A DNA stretch of 64,000 nucleotides, taken from NCBI RefSeq assembly GCF_017980685.1, contig NZ_JACXXO010000014.1, positions 62,001 to 126,000 of the forward strand, written 5' to 3'. The translations under genes were made by a program, and so were the position numbers. The notes below the pieces were generated by a model. The model saw only the letters and a program-made list of their open reading frames with translations, ran no database searches and had not been told where the DNA came from. Within the stretch, counting starts at the first letter, position 1. Each line of letters starts with the position of its first letter. The stretch is from Pseudomonas iridis. Its GTDB lineage: Bacteria > Pseudomonadota > Gammaproteobacteria > Pseudomonadales > Pseudomonadaceae. This document shows positions 44,259 to 53,183 of this stretch, one piece after another.

Positions 44259-44900
44259 TTGATTAGGGTGCTGGTGGTCGATGACCATGATCTCGTTCGT
44301 ACGGGCATTACACGGATGCTGGCCGATATTGATGGCCTGCAGGTGGTTGGCCAGGCCGAGTCCGGGGAAGAATCCCTGATCAAGGCCCGAGAGTTGAAAC
44401 CCGATGTGGTCCTGATGGACGTCAAGATGCCAGGCATCGGCGGACTGGAGGCCACGCGCAAACTGCTGCGCAGTCATCCGGACATCAAGGTGGTCGCGGT
44501 TACGGTGTGTGAAGAGGATCCTTTTCCTACACGGTTGCTGCAGGCTGGTGCTGCGGGATATCTGACCAAGGGCGCCGGGTTGCCGGAAATGGTACAGGCC
44601 ATTCGCCTGGTCTTTGCCGGGCAGCGCTATATCAGCCCGCAGATTGCCCAGCAATTGGCGATCAAGTCCTTCCAGCCGTCCAATGATTCACCTTTCGATG
44701 CCTTGTCCGAGCGCGAAATCCAGATCGCATTGATGATTGTCGGCTGTCAGAAGGTTCAGATCATTTCCGACAAATTGTGCCTCTCACCGAAAACCGTGAA
44801 CACCTATCGCTACCGTATTTTCGAGAAGCTTTCGATCAGCAGCGACGTCGAGTTGACACTTTTGGCGGTTCGTCACGGCATGGTTGATGCCAGCCTCTGA
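44259..44900 (+). CDS. gacA: Response regulator GacA
   Basis: 213-residue FixJ/NarL-type regulator: receiver (about 1-120) with phospho-acceptor in VVLMDVKMPG, and LuxR-type helix-turn-helix (about 145-210: LSEREIQIALMIVGCQ, LSPKTVNTYRYRIFEKL). Sequence and the uvrC neighbour identify GacA, partner of GacS, which drives small regulatory RNAs of the Rsm pathway. Known length and the N-terminus IRVLVVDDHDLVRTGI place the start at the TTG at 44259, with GAGGTG upstream; a rare start codon may limit translation. Confidence 0.95.
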   Translation: MIRVLVVDDHDLVRTGITRMLADIDGLQVVGQAESGEESLIKARELKPDVVLMDVKMPGIGGLEATRKLLRSHPDIKVVAVTVCEEDPFPTRLLQAGAAGYLTKGAGLPEMVQAIRLVFAGQRYISPQIAQQLAIKSFQPSNDSPFDALSEREIQIALMIVGCQKVQIISDKLCLSPKTVNTYRYRIFEKLSISSDVELTLLAVRHGMVDASL

Positions 44901-44901
44901 C

Positions 44902-46725
44902 ATGACAGAAACATTCGACTCCAGTGCCTTTCTGTCGACCGTCAGCGGGCGCCCCGGCGTGTACCGCATGTTCGACAGCGATGCGCGCCTGTTGTATGTC
45001 GGCAAGGCCAAGAACCTCAAGAAGCGACTGGCCAGCTATTTTCGCAAAACCGGCCTGGCGCCGAAGACGGCTGCACTGGTTGGACGCATTGCTCAGGTCG
45101 AAACGACCATCACCGCCAATGAAACCGAGGCGCTGCTACTAGAGCAGACGCTGATCAAGGAATGGCGGCCGCCGTACAACATTCTGTTGCGCGACGACAA
45201 ATCCTATCCATATGTCTTTTTGTCCGATGGCCAATTCCCGCGTTTGAGCATTCATCGTGGGGCAAAGAAGGCCAAGGGCAAGTATTTCGGGCCTTATCCA
45301 AGTGCTGGCGCCATTCGTGAAAGTCTGAGCCTGCTGCAGAAAACGTTCTTCGTCCGCCAGTGTGAAGACAGTTACTACAAGAACCGCACCCGCCCGTGCC
45401 TGCAATATCAGATCAAGCGTTGCAAGGCGCCTTGCGTCGGGCTGGTCGAGCCTGATGTTTATGCTGACGACGTCCGTCATTCGGTGATGTTCCTCGAAGG
45501 GCGCAGTCATGCGCTGACCAACGAGCTGTCCAGCGCCATGGAAGAGGCGGCGATCAACCTCGAATTCGAGCGCGCCGCCGAGTTGCGTGATCAGATCGCT
45601 CTGCTGCGCCGCGTGCAGGATCAACAAAGCATGGAGGGTGGCACGGGCGATATTGATGTCATCGCAGCCTTCGTCAATCCGGGCGGCGCCTGCGTGCATT
45701 TGATCAGCGTTCGTGGCGGACGCGTGCTGGGCAGCAAAAATTTCTTCCCGCAGGTCGGGATTGATGAAGACGTTTCTGAAGTCATGGCGGCGTTTCTCGG
45801 TCATTACTTCATCAGCAGCCCGGAGCGCGACCTGCCCAGCGAGCTGATCGTCAACGTGATGCACGAAGACTTTCCGACGGTGATCGAGGCGATCCATGAA
45901 TTGCGCGGTCGCGAACTGGCCATCAGTCATCGGGTACGAGGCACTCGCGCGCGTTGGCAGCAATTGGCTGTAACTAACGCCGAGCAGGCTTTGGGTGCGC
46001 GTCTGGCCAATCGTCAGCACACCGCGGCGCGGTTTGACGCTTTGGCTGAAGTGTTGAATCTGGACGAGCCACCGCAACGTCTGGAGTGTTACGACATCAG
46101 TCACTCCAGTGGTGAGGCGACGGTCGCATCCTGTGTTGTCTTTGGCCCGGAAGGCGCGATCAAATCGGATTACCGCCGTTACAACATTGAAGGTGTCACG
46201 GCTGGCGATGATTACGCCGCCATGCACCAGGCCCTGACGCGACGTTTCAGCAAACTCAAGGACGGCGAGGGCAAGTTGCCGGACATTCTGCTGGTCGACG
46301 GTGGCAAGGGTCAGCTATCGATGGCCCGCGACGTGCTCAATGAATTGGCCGTGCCGGATTTGATCCTGCTCGGTGTCGCCAAGGGCGCGACGCGCAAGGC
46401 GGGTTTCGAAACGTTGTATCTGAATGATGCGGCGCATGAATTCACCTTGCGCGGTGACTCGCCGGCACTGCACCTGATTCAGCAGATTCGCGATGAAGCG
46501 CACCGTTTTGCAATTACAGGGCACCGAGCACGTCGCGGCAAAACTCGCCGTACGTCAACGCTGGAAGGCGTTGCCGGAGTAGGGCCGACTCGACGTCGCG
46601 ACTTGTTGAAACATTTTGGTGGATTGCAAGAGCTGACTCGTGCAAGCATCGAAGAGATAGCGAAAGCCCCGGGGATCAGTAAAAAGCTCGCAGAGTCGAT
46701 TTATGCGAACCTGCATAGCGAGTAG
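44902..46725 (+). CDS. uvrC: Excinuclease ABC subunit C
   Basis: 607-residue UvrC: GIY-YIG nuclease at the N-terminus (GRPGVYRMFD...LLYVGKAKNL), UVR motif (INLEFERAAELRDQIALLRR), RNase H-like second nuclease (ECYDISHSSGE, LLVDGGKGQLS) and C-terminal helix-hairpin-helix pair (LEGVAGVGPTRRRDLLKHFG). Performs dual incision in nucleotide excision repair. Begins one base after the gacA stop, a conserved coupling. Confidence 0.97.
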   Translation: MTETFDSSAFLSTVSGRPGVYRMFDSDARLLYVGKAKNLKKRLASYFRKTGLAPKTAALVGRIAQVETTITANETEALLLEQTLIKEWRPPYNILLRDDKSYPYVFLSDGQFPRLSIHRGAKKAKGKYFGPYPSAGAIRESLSLLQKTFFVRQCEDSYYKNRTRPCLQYQIKRCKAPCVGLVEPDVYADDVRHSVMFLEGRSHALTNELSSAMEEAAINLEFERAAELRDQIALLRRVQDQQSMEGGTGDIDVIAAFVNPGGACVHLISVRGGRVLGSKNFFPQVGIDEDVSEVMAAFLGHYFISSPERDLPSELIVNVMHEDFPTVIEAIHELRGRELAISHRVRGTRARWQQLAVTNAEQALGARLANRQHTAARFDALAEVLNLDEPPQRLECYDISHSSGEATVASCVVFGPEGAIKSDYRRYNIEGVTAGDDYAAMHQALTRRFSKLKDGEGKLPDILLVDGGKGQLSMARDVLNELAVPDLILLGVAKGATRKAGFETLYLNDAAHEFTLRGDSPALHLIQQIRDEAHRFAITGHRARRGKTRRTSTLEGVAGVGPTRRRDLLKHFGGLQELTRASIEEIAKAPGISKKLAESIYANLHSE

Positions 46726-46757
46726 AATGCCCCTTCACCTCGTAGCCAGTTGTGCCG

Positions 46758-47318
46758 ATGAATATCCCTAATCTGATTACCGTTCTACGCGTCCTGCTCA
46801 TCCCGATCTTCATTTTACTGTTCTATCTGCCATATGAGTGGAGCTACATGGCCTCCGCCTCGGTGTTTGCCTTTGCGGCAGCAACGGACTGGCTGGATGG
46901 TTATCTGGCGCGTCGCCTGGAGCAAAGCACTCCGTTCGGAGCGTTTCTTGATCCGGTCGCTGACAAACTCATGGTCGCCGTTGCGCTGGTGCTGCTGGTT
47001 CAAGAGCACGGCAACCTCTGGCTCACGCTCCCGGCGGCGGTGATTATCGGTCGCGAGATCGTTGTTTCGGCGTTGCGCGAATGGATGGCCGAACTCGGTG
47101 CGCGTGCGCACGTGGCTGTATCGAATCTCGGCAAATGGAAAACCGCGGCGCAAATGCTCGCACTGGTGATTCTGTTGGCTCATCCGAAGGACTTCAATTT
47201 CTGGGTTGTCTTGGGTTACACCTTGCTGCTGGTGTCGGCAGGCCTGACTTTGTGGTCGATGGTTCAATACCTGCGCGCCGCCTGGCCACATCTGAAGACC
47301 GATGTGGAAAAGAAATAA
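46758..47318 (+). CDS. pgsA: CDP-diacylglycerol--glycerol-3-phosphate 3-phosphatidyltransferase
   Basis: 186-residue inner-membrane enzyme making phosphatidylglycerol phosphate. CDP-alcohol phosphatidyltransferase signature seen as TDWLDGYLARRLEQSTPFGA and FLDPVADK. Four to five helices. The ATG at 46758 (MNIPNLITVLRVLLIP) is the conserved start; the GTG two codons upstream is not needed. Follows uvrC closely, probably same transcript. Confidence 0.95.
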   Translation: MNIPNLITVLRVLLIPIFILLFYLPYEWSYMASASVFAFAAATDWLDGYLARRLEQSTPFGAFLDPVADKLMVAVALVLLVQEHGNLWLTLPAAVIIGREIVVSALREWMAELGARAHVAVSNLGKWKTAAQMLALVILLAHPKDFNFWVVLGYTLLLVSAGLTLWSMVQYLRAAWPHLKTDVEKK

Positions 47319-47338
47319 AACTTTTTTGAATCAAGGGG

Positions 47339-47366
47339 TTGACGGAGCTTCTTAATTCTATAGAAT
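47339..47366 (+). promoter_or_regulatory. Sigma-70 promoter of the tRNA operon
   Basis: TTGACG at 47339-47344, 16-base spacer, TAGAAT at 47361-47366, 12 bases before tRNA-Gly. GCGCATCACC after the -10 resembles a GC-rich discriminator common to stable RNA promoters. Confidence 0.75.
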
Positions 47367-47378
47367 GCGCATCACCAA

Positions 47379-47454
<76 letters not shown>

Positions 47455-47499
47455 ATTTGTACGTGTTTGTTGTTGTGCTACTGACAGCAGATGCTTTGA

Positions 47500-47573
47500 G
47501 GCCGAGTAGCAAAATGGTTATGCAGTGGATTGCAAATCCACCTACGCCGGTTCGATTCCGACCTCGGCCTCCA
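47500..47573 (+). tRNA. tRNA-Cys(GCA)
   Basis: 74 bases: acceptor GGCCGAG/CTCGGCC, anticodon loop ATTGCAAAT with GCA, T-loop GTTCGATTC, and encoded CCA. Confidence 0.96.
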
Positions 47574-47581
47574 CTATAAAC

Positions 47582-47620
47582 AAGCTCCGTAGATCCATGA
47601 TTTACGGAGCTTTTTTATTT
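47582..47620 (+). terminator. Terminator after tRNA-Cys
   Basis: AAGCTCCGTA pairs with TACGGAGCTT around a loop containing GATCCATGAT, followed by TTTTATTT. Ends the Gly-Cys tRNA transcript. Confidence 0.85.
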
Positions 47621-47767
47621 GCAGTGCGTTGCAAGATTTAGTCTTTAAAACGTTCACTGCAAACTTGCTTCACCGGGAAGTGATGTATATATTTCCCGCT
47701 CGGCTGCTGAAGCCTGCATGCTGTCAGGATTGAGAGCATGCCGCTGGAACAGCAACACAGCGCTACC

Positions 47768-47854
47768 GCCCGAATGGCGAAACTGGTAGACGCATGGGAC
47801 TTAAAATCCCCCGCTCGTAAGGGCGTGCCGGTTCGATTCCGGCTTCGGGCACCA
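47768..47854 (+). tRNA. tRNA-Leu(TAA), probable prophage attachment site
   Basis: 87 bases with a long variable arm (CCCGCTCGTAAGGGCGT region). Acceptor GCCCGAA/TTCGGGC, anticodon TAA in GACTTAAAATC, T-loop GTTCGATTC, and encoded CCA. The prophage integrase begins 165 bases downstream, so its 3' end is the likely attachment core; the other junction is outside the window. Confidence 0.95.
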
Positions 47855-47886
47855 TTTCTGCTTCTCATGTCTTCTCAAGACTTATC

Positions 47887-47938
47887 AAAAAGCCCCGCTG
47901 GCTAAGACCCGGCGGGGCTTTTTCTTTTCCATCAGTTA
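47887..47938 (+). terminator. Terminator after tRNA-Leu
   Basis: AAAAGCCCCGC and GCGGGGCTTTT with CTGGCTAAGACCCG between, followed by TTTCTTTT. Lies between the tRNA and the prophage integrase. Confidence 0.88.
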
Positions 47939-48018
47939 TCAAGCGTTCTCACCACTTCTCATTATTTTTAGTACATCATTCAGTCCTTCCCCAGTTCGAC
48001 TGCCATGGTGATGTACTA

Positions 48019-49248
48019 ATGCCTCTCACTGATACCGCTGTGCGCCAGGCCAAACCGGCCGAAAAGAGCTTCACTCTGACCGACGCCAGTGGACTGTCCC
48101 TATTCGTTGCCCCAAACGGCACGAAGTCTTGGCACTTCAGGTTTTCATGGCACGGCAGCCAGCCGCGCATGTCCCTGGGTACCTATCCTGAAATCTCCCT
48201 GAAAGAAGCCCGCGAACTCCGAGATCAAGCTCGCTCGCTTGTAGCGAAGGGCACTGATCCTCGCTCGCACCGCAGAAAAGAGAAAAAAGCCGCCGCTGAT
48301 TCTTCGGTCAAAACATTTGAGGTTGTTGCGAACGAGTGGTACGCGTTCAAGTTGCCGCGCTGGGCCGAGGCCAAGAAGGGCGCTGCAAAACAGGCGCAGC
48401 TCTATCTGGATAAAGATTTGTTGCCCTCCTTGGGAAAAATCCCGATCGCCGAAGTCTCGCGCAAGGATGTACTAGCGACTCTGCGGATCATTGAAAAGCG
48501 CGGGGCACTGAACGTCGCTCGCAAATGCCGCACGTGGCTCAACGAGATATTTCGATACGGCATTGCGTCTGAGTATCTGGACGTGAACCCCGCCGCCGAT
48601 CTGGACATCGTCGCCGCCAAGGAGCCGCCGGAAAAGCACAACCCGATGCTTCGGCAGCATGAGCTGAAAGAGTTTCTTGCTGAACTGAAGCGCGCCGACC
48701 TGAAGGATTACACCCGCAGCGCAATTCGTCTGCTGCTGCTCACGGGGGTGCGCACGATCGAACTGAGAAGCGCAACGATTGATCAATTCGATTTCGACGC
48801 CGCGCTGTGGACTGTTCCGGCCGGTACCGTCAAACAACTGAAAAAGGTCATCAGGGTAAAAGGAGAGGGGGTTGTACCGCCTTATTTCGTGCCGCTGTCG
48901 CGGCAGGCGATGGAAGAGGCGCGCAAGCTGCACCAGATGACTGGCCGCTACAAACTGCTGATTGCTGGACGGAGCGATCCGAGCAAGCCGATCAGCGACG
49001 GCACAGTCAACATGGCTTTGAGGCGCATGGGATATGAAGGCAGGCTGACCGGGCACGGAATCCGCGCCACGATTTCGACGGCCTTGAACGAGAAGGGATA
49101 CAACGAGGACTGGATTGAGGCGCAGCTTTCGCACGCTGGCTCAAGCAAGATCCGGAAGACCTACAACCACGCAGAGTACGTGGAGCAGCGGAGGGGAATG
49201 ATGCAGGACTGGGCCGACTACCTCGATTCACTTGAGGAGGAAGGCTGA
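48019..49248 (+). CDS. Prophage tyrosine integrase (P4-like)
   Basis: 409 residues. N-terminal DUF4102-type arm-binding domain (LTDTAVRQAKPAEKSFTLTD, LGTYPEISLKEARELR), core-binding middle, and catalytic domain with Arg in LLTGVRTIELRSA, HGIRAT, LSHA and the nucleophile Tyr in TYNHAEY. It directs integration of the element, most likely into the upstream tRNA-Leu. Overlaps the convergent alpA gene by 31 bases. Confidence 0.94.
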   Translation: MPLTDTAVRQAKPAEKSFTLTDASGLSLFVAPNGTKSWHFRFSWHGSQPRMSLGTYPEISLKEARELRDQARSLVAKGTDPRSHRRKEKKAAADSSVKTFEVVANEWYAFKLPRWAEAKKGAAKQAQLYLDKDLLPSLGKIPIAEVSRKDVLATLRIIEKRGALNVARKCRTWLNEIFRYGIASEYLDVNPAADLDIVAAKEPPEKHNPMLRQHELKEFLAELKRADLKDYTRSAIRLLLLTGVRTIELRSATIDQFDFDAALWTVPAGTVKQLKKVIRVKGEGVVPPYFVPLSRQAMEEARKLHQMTGRYKLLIAGRSDPSKPISDGTVNMALRRMGYEGRLTGHGIRATISTALNEKGYNEDWIEAQLSHAGSSKIRKTYNHAEYVEQRRGMMQDWADYLDSLEEEG

Positions 49249-49466
49249 CAGGGCCTGGCTGCTGCCTTGCCGCTCGCCCATTGGTCGACTTCGGACTTTA
49301 CCCAGCCGACAGCTGCAGCCCCCAGCTTTACCTGCTTAGGGAACTTTCCACTGACGGCCATCCTGTAGATGGTGGCCGTGCTGAGCCCGCAGATTCGTTT
49401 CACCTCGGGCAATTTGATGTATTGGATCGGCGATTCGTGCTGATCGTTGGTGTGAGCTGTATTCAT
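49218..49466 (-). CDS. AlpA family excisionase/regulator
   Basis: 82-residue MerR-like DNA-binding protein: YIKLPEVKRICGLSTATIYR is the AlpA winged-helix start, then GKFPKQVKLGAAAVGWVKSE. AlpA proteins regulate or assist excision of P4-like and lambdoid elements. Sits tail to tail with the integrase and is the last gene of the leftward operon. Confidence 0.88.
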   Translation of the reverse strand: MNTAHTNDQHESPIQYIKLPEVKRICGLSTATIYRMAVSGKFPKQVKLGAAAVGWVKSEVDQWASGKAAARPCQPSSSSESR

Positions 49467-49503
49467 TGTGATGCTCCATGCCGCGCGTGGCGGCAGAAGG
49501 TGG

Positions 49504-50244
49504 TTAATCCCAATCCTTGCTCAAGGCCGGTCGGGTTGCGGGGATGGTTTCGAGGGTGTTCAGGTCGAGCAGGGTGAAATAGCCGCGATCTGGCATCCAC
49601 CCGGCGGTGTCGATGTGGATGACGTTGCCGAGCGTGGCGGGAGTTCGGGTAGGGGTGTGGCCTACCACGACGGCGCGCACACCTTCGACGCCATGTGTTT
49701 CCTGATGCTCGAATCGGCTCCGCGACCACATGCAGCTGTTCTGCACCAGCTTCAGCCGCTTGCTGCTCTCGGGCGATTCCAGTTCGGTGGGTAGCTGATC
49801 CCAAGAGGGGAAGGGGCAATCGGCGTGCACGATGCCGATGAGGCCAAGAGCCGTCTCGACCTCGATGGCGATTGGCAGCTCGGCGAAGTGCACCGCGAAC
49901 TCTTTCTGCTCGAACAGCGACAGGCCGGCGAACCATGAGCCGCCGTTGTACATCCAGTTGTCGGCGTCACAGGTATCGAACCGAACCACGTAGTCGTCAT
50001 GGTTGCCGCGCACCGGGTGGAACCATGGTTTGTCCAGCCAGGTGAGCACGTCGCGGCATTCCGGCCCGCGGTCAACCAGATCGCCGACGCTGAACAAACG
50101 ATCCACCGAAGGGTTGAAGTCGGCCGCATCCAGCGCGGCTTGTAGCCGGGTGAAATGCCCGTGAATGTCGCCGACCGCGAAATCCCGGCCAGCCGTGTTT
50201 GCGGCGAAGCGCTTCACGCGCGACACCTCGATAGTTTTGGGCAT
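49504..50244 (-). CDS. Serine/threonine phosphatase-like metallophosphoesterase
   Basis: 246 residues with PPP-family metal motifs: GDIHGHFTRL, GDLVDRGPEC, GNHDDYV and VVGHTPT, like the phosphatase of phage lambda. Start placed at ATG 50242-50244 (MPKTIEVSR), which has AAGGA seven bases upstream; a Met seven codons earlier lacks this. Accessory early gene; its target in the host is unknown. Confidence 0.88.
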   Translation of the reverse strand: MPKTIEVSRVKRFAANTAGRDFAVGDIHGHFTRLQAALDAADFNPSVDRLFSVGDLVDRGPECRDVLTWLDKPWFHPVRGNHDDYVVRFDTCDADNWMYNGGSWFAGLSLFEQKEFAVHFAELPIAIEVETALGLIGIVHADCPFPSWDQLPTELESPESSKRLKLVQNSCMWSRSRFEHQETHGVEGVRAVVVGHTPTRTPATLGNVIHIDTAGWMPDRGYFTLLDLNTLETIPATRPALSKDWD

Positions 50245-50375
50245 GCAGAATTCCTTGCCCGCCATTCACTGACAGGCTTATAGGGGAATGGATTAGTAGC
50301 CTTTTGCCTTGATTCCTCAGGCTTCAGGATGGGTGTAAAAATGAGTGCTCATTTCAATGAGTCTTCGGAGGACGC

Positions 50376-50618
50376 GTGTCACACAATCTGGATGTGCCGA
50401 TAACCCACAAGTACCGAGGCCATATCATTTTTCTGAAGTTCCACTGGAGCCGGCCGAACGATAAAGCGCCTGCTTCTGCGAAGATCATCGACCCGGCATC
50501 AATCGATGGGTTGGGTGATGTCGCAGCCGAGCTGTTAGGACCATGGCCCGATTATCCGACCGCACTGGATGATGCAATGGCCACTGCTGAGCGATGGGTC
50601 GACAGTCAGCTGCCTTGA
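50376..50618 (+). CDS. Hypothetical prophage protein, 80 residues
   Basis: Plus-strand gene within the leftward block. GTG start with CGGAGGA upstream. Begins SHNLDVPITHKYRGHIIFLK; C-terminal part PDYPTALDDAMATAERWVDS is helical. No recognised family. Its stop is 2 bases from the end of the convergent 50620 gene. Confidence 0.6.
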   Translation: MSHNLDVPITHKYRGHIIFLKFHWSRPNDKAPASAKIIDPASIDGLGDVAAELLGPWPDYPTALDDAMATAERWVDSQLP

Positions 50619-50619
50619 C

Positions 50620-51264
50620 TCAAGCTGCTAGCTGCTCCAGCGGTTGTTGACGCAGCGCAGCCTGTACTGCCTCAACCACCCGGCGCAGATAGTTGAATTC
50701 GTGATTTTCCTCGACCGCCTTGTCGCTAACCGGGTAGTGCCACTCATCACCAAACAGTTCAGTCAGTAGCCTGTCGTGATGCCAGCACTCGTTCGGCGAC
50801 TCGACGCTTCGCAGAACCTCTATGTCGTGCCAGAGTTCACGCGCCTCATCCTTGCTCAGCTCATCCAGTTCCCAGTCGTGTCGGTCGGTCTGTTGCCGGC
50901 GGCGCTGGACGATGCACTTTTTCGCGAAGGCGTGAAGGGCATTCCCGCTGAACCGCGTGCTACTGATACCGCGATCGAGGCAGTTCAGGACGTAGTGCCA
51001 ATCGCAGTCGGCGACAAACTCCGCGACGGTGCACGGGCCCATACCACCCCAGTAGGCGTTCCAGCTGTCGTCCCAGCAGTTGATCGTGATCTTGCCCTGG
51101 GCGGTCTGATAGCTCGGGTCGGATTCAGTAGGGCAGTCGCGGCGGCCGAAGTCCTCGAGGAACACGGTAATCGCGTCGAGTCGCGGCGCGCCGGTGATCA
51201 CCAGCTTCGTCACAGTCGAGCGCTCAACCTTCAGCGGCTCGGCCGGTTTGTTTTCTGTGGACAT
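50620..51264 (-). CDS. Hypothetical prophage protein, 214 residues
   Basis: No family recognised with certainty. Trp/Cys-rich centre (INCWDDSWNAYWGGMGPCTV) followed by ADCDWHYVLNCLDRG, then a basic region CIVQRRRQQTDRHDWELDE. Such proteins are common in early regions of Pseudomonas prophages. ATG at 51262-51264. Leftward operon member. Confidence 0.7.
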   Translation of the reverse strand: MSTENKPAEPLKVERSTVTKLVITGAPRLDAITVFLEDFGRRDCPTESDPSYQTAQGKITINCWDDSWNAYWGGMGPCTVAEFVADCDWHYVLNCLDRGISSTRFSGNALHAFAKKCIVQRRRQQTDRHDWELDELSKDEARELWHDIEVLRSVESPNECWHHDRLLTELFGDEWHYPVSDKAVEENHEFNYLRRVVEAVQAALRQQPLEQLAA

Positions 51265-51304
51265 GGGGCGTCCTATGCCGGGTCATGCCCGGGCGGTGGA
51301 GTGG

Positions 51305-51496
51305 TTAGCGGGAAAGCTCTTTGGCGCGCTTCTTCGACCAGGCCAGAACATCCAGCACAACGCTCTTGCTGAACATGCTGCGCTGGCGGTAATAGTCGAC
51401 CGAGTCCCGGGCGACGCTGAAGCAAACGCCCTCGGGAAATTTCAGTTTCCGAAGTTCGTCGAGCACGTTCTTTTCGATGAATTCATGAGGTGTCAT
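51305..51496 (-). CDS. Small hypothetical prophage protein, 63 residues
   Basis: MTPHEFIEKNVLDELRKLKF, then a segment with YYRQRSMFSKSVVLDVL and a basic end KKRAKELSR. Start at ATG 51494-51496, overlapping the stop of the upstream broken frame (ATGA), which supports coupling. Function unknown. Confidence 0.65.
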   Translation of the reverse strand: MTPHEFIEKNVLDELRKLKFPEGVCFSVARDSVDYYRQRSMFSKSVVLDVLAWSKKRAKELSR

Positions 51497-51700
51497 AGCG
51501 GCACCCATTCGTTCTTGGCGTTGTAATGGCCGCGCCATTCGCCAAGCTTGAACACCAGAGTGCCGGGAGTGCACAGCCAGGCCGATTCGATGGGGCCGCC
51601 TTTCAGTCGGAAGCTGGACTTAAAGGCCCGCAGAGCGCGCCGACGAATGCGTGAGCGCGACAGGTCAATCCGCTTGATGCGGAGGGGGGGGGGTAGACAT
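51493..51700 (-). pseudogene. Small prophage gene interrupted at a C10 tract
   Basis: ATG at 51698-51700 reads MSTPPPP then meets a stop, because ten C (51693-51684 on this strand) put the rest out of frame. With nine C the frame would continue as LRIKRIDLSRSRIRRRALRA ... NAKNEWVPL to a stop at 51493, about 66 residues, Arg-rich, ending with the ATGA overlap to the next gene. Either phase variation, a real mutation or a sequencing error in the homopolymer. Confidence 0.6.
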
Positions 51701-51793
51701 TGATTGCCTCCAGGTGCGCGCCTGCCTCGCCGGCTGGCGTGATTCGTTGAAGTGGGGTATCAAGGGCATCCGGCATAGGGCTGGATCAAAGGA

Positions 51794-52318
51794 GTGAGGA
51801 ACTTGGTTTCCCAAACGGCATTCGATAAATTTTCAGGCTTTCTTGAAGCCTTTAAGGGCGAATCAGATCGCGGCGCGGCCGTACTAACGCTTTGTGTATT
51901 GGAAGAGGTTCTCAAAGAGGCAATAAAGCGTCGCCTGCCTGATCCGCCAAATAGTAAATACAAGGATGCAGTCGACAACTTCTCGCCTAAAGGGAGGCTA
52001 TCAGCGTCAACTGTGAACGCTTACATGCTCGGCGTTCTGAGCAAGCACCATTTGGACAATTTCGGGTTACTGATCGACGTTCGAAATAAGTTTGCTCATC
52101 AAGCCCTTTCCGACTTGTCTTTTGATGAAAAAAACATCAAAAACTGGGTTCGTGATCTTAAGCTGGACGACAAAGGTCCAAAGCTAGAAGGACGAAATCG
52201 TTTTTTGATTGCGGCAACTGAAATTTATTTCAATTTGGCTGGCGTGCGGATAGACAAGTTGTCTGCTGAAAGCAAGCCACGCTTCCAGATTGACCTTTTG
52301 CCAGTGACAGGGAAGTAA
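51794..52318 (+). CDS. MltR-like (mannitol repressor family) protein in prophage
   Basis: Up to 174 residues. FLEAFKGESDRGAAVLTLCV and LLIDVRNKFAHQALSDLSFD resemble the MltR/DUF4145-like fold with its RNxFAH motif. Lower GC and opposite orientation to the leftward operon mark it as a later-acquired cargo gene. Start uncertain: GTG 51794 or TTG 51803 after AAAGGAGTGAGG. Proteins of this group outside mannitol operons have unknown roles. Confidence 0.7.
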   Translation: MRNLVSQTAFDKFSGFLEAFKGESDRGAAVLTLCVLEEVLKEAIKRRLPDPPNSKYKDAVDNFSPKGRLSASTVNAYMLGVLSKHHLDNFGLLIDVRNKFAHQALSDLSFDEKNIKNWVRDLKLDDKGPKLEGRNRFLIAATEIYFNLAGVRIDKLSAESKPRFQIDLLPVTGK

Positions 52319-52342
52319 GCATCCCTGTCACGCCGGAACGTC

Positions 52343-53158
52343 TTATCTCGGATCAAACGCGCCCAAAGACAGCGCAGCGGCATCGCCGATCTTGTCCTGA
52401 AGCACCGACTTGAATTCCTGCGCGATCTCTTCGCGCTGGACCTCTTCACCAACCCAGCGCAGCTTCAGCACCGGTTGTGCGCCGCTGGTGATTACCGACA
52501 CACGCAGTTGAATCTGCTGCTCGGTCAGGCCTTCGAACGGGATCACGTTGAACAGCAGGGTGGTTGGCAGCGTCTCTTTGCTGCGGGCTTCGATCTGATC
52601 GAGCGTGCTGCGGCTGGCACTGGTTTCACCGACGGTGTGGTCAGACTCAGAAGCGGCCTTGATGGTGATGGTGCGCACAGCGGCGATAGCCTTGGCGATA
52701 GTCATCGTTTGCCCGGTGTCGTCGGCGGCGTTGAGGAACTGGTGCCAGTCTTCAATCCAGTCGCTGAGGTCTTTTTGCGACATCGCGCGCCCGCCGATTG
52801 CTTGCGCAGCCTTGTAACCGGCAGATGGCTTCAATCTCAAAACTGCCCGGTCATCGGCGTGGCCGGGTGCAACGTCGGTACCCAGGTTGAAGATCAGAGT
52901 GCAGGTCATTTCGTCCTGGTCGATGAAGCCTCGGGCACCTGCCACCGCCCGGTCAGCAACGTACGTGCTGAAGTCGGCCAGTGAGTGGGTCGAATAGATC
53001 CCGCGGAACCGGCTGCGTCCCGCCTGCCACTTTTCCATGGTGATCACCTGGCTGCCTTCAGGCAGGACCAGGGTCGGCATGTGGGTGCCCAGTTGCTTGC
53101 CTGTTGCTTCGAGCGCGGTGTCGGTGATGTGCTGAATTGCTTCTTTGGTCAGGGACAT
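52343..53158 (-). CDS. DUF2303 family prophage protein
   Basis: 271 residues, resembling the YfdQ/DUF2303 group. MSLTKEAIQHITDTALEATG, then GTHMPTLVLPEG and the DUF2303-like core SRFRGIYSTHSLADFSTYV; C-terminal VLKLRWVGEEVQREEIAQEF. Common in early operons of lambdoid and Mu-like phages; role unknown. ATG at 53156-53158. Confidence 0.8.
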   Translation of the reverse strand: MSLTKEAIQHITDTALEATGKQLGTHMPTLVLPEGSQVITMEKWQAGRSRFRGIYSTHSLADFSTYVADRAVAGARGFIDQDEMTCTLIFNLGTDVAPGHADDRAVLRLKPSAGYKAAQAIGGRAMSQKDLSDWIEDWHQFLNAADDTGQTMTIAKAIAAVRTITIKAASESDHTVGETSASRSTLDQIEARSKETLPTTLLFNVIPFEGLTEQQIQLRVSVITSGAQPVLKLRWVGEEVQREEIAQEFKSVLQDKIGDAAALSLGAFDPR

Positions 53159-53183
53159 TCGTTAAATCCTTCGGCGGCTGGAG

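Noticed and set aside
49466..49504. Hairpin TGCCGC/GCGGCA before alpA as a sixth copy of the leader family
   Set aside because: It lacks the outer stem and the CCG/AAGT internal loop, although GCAGAAGG follows the stem.
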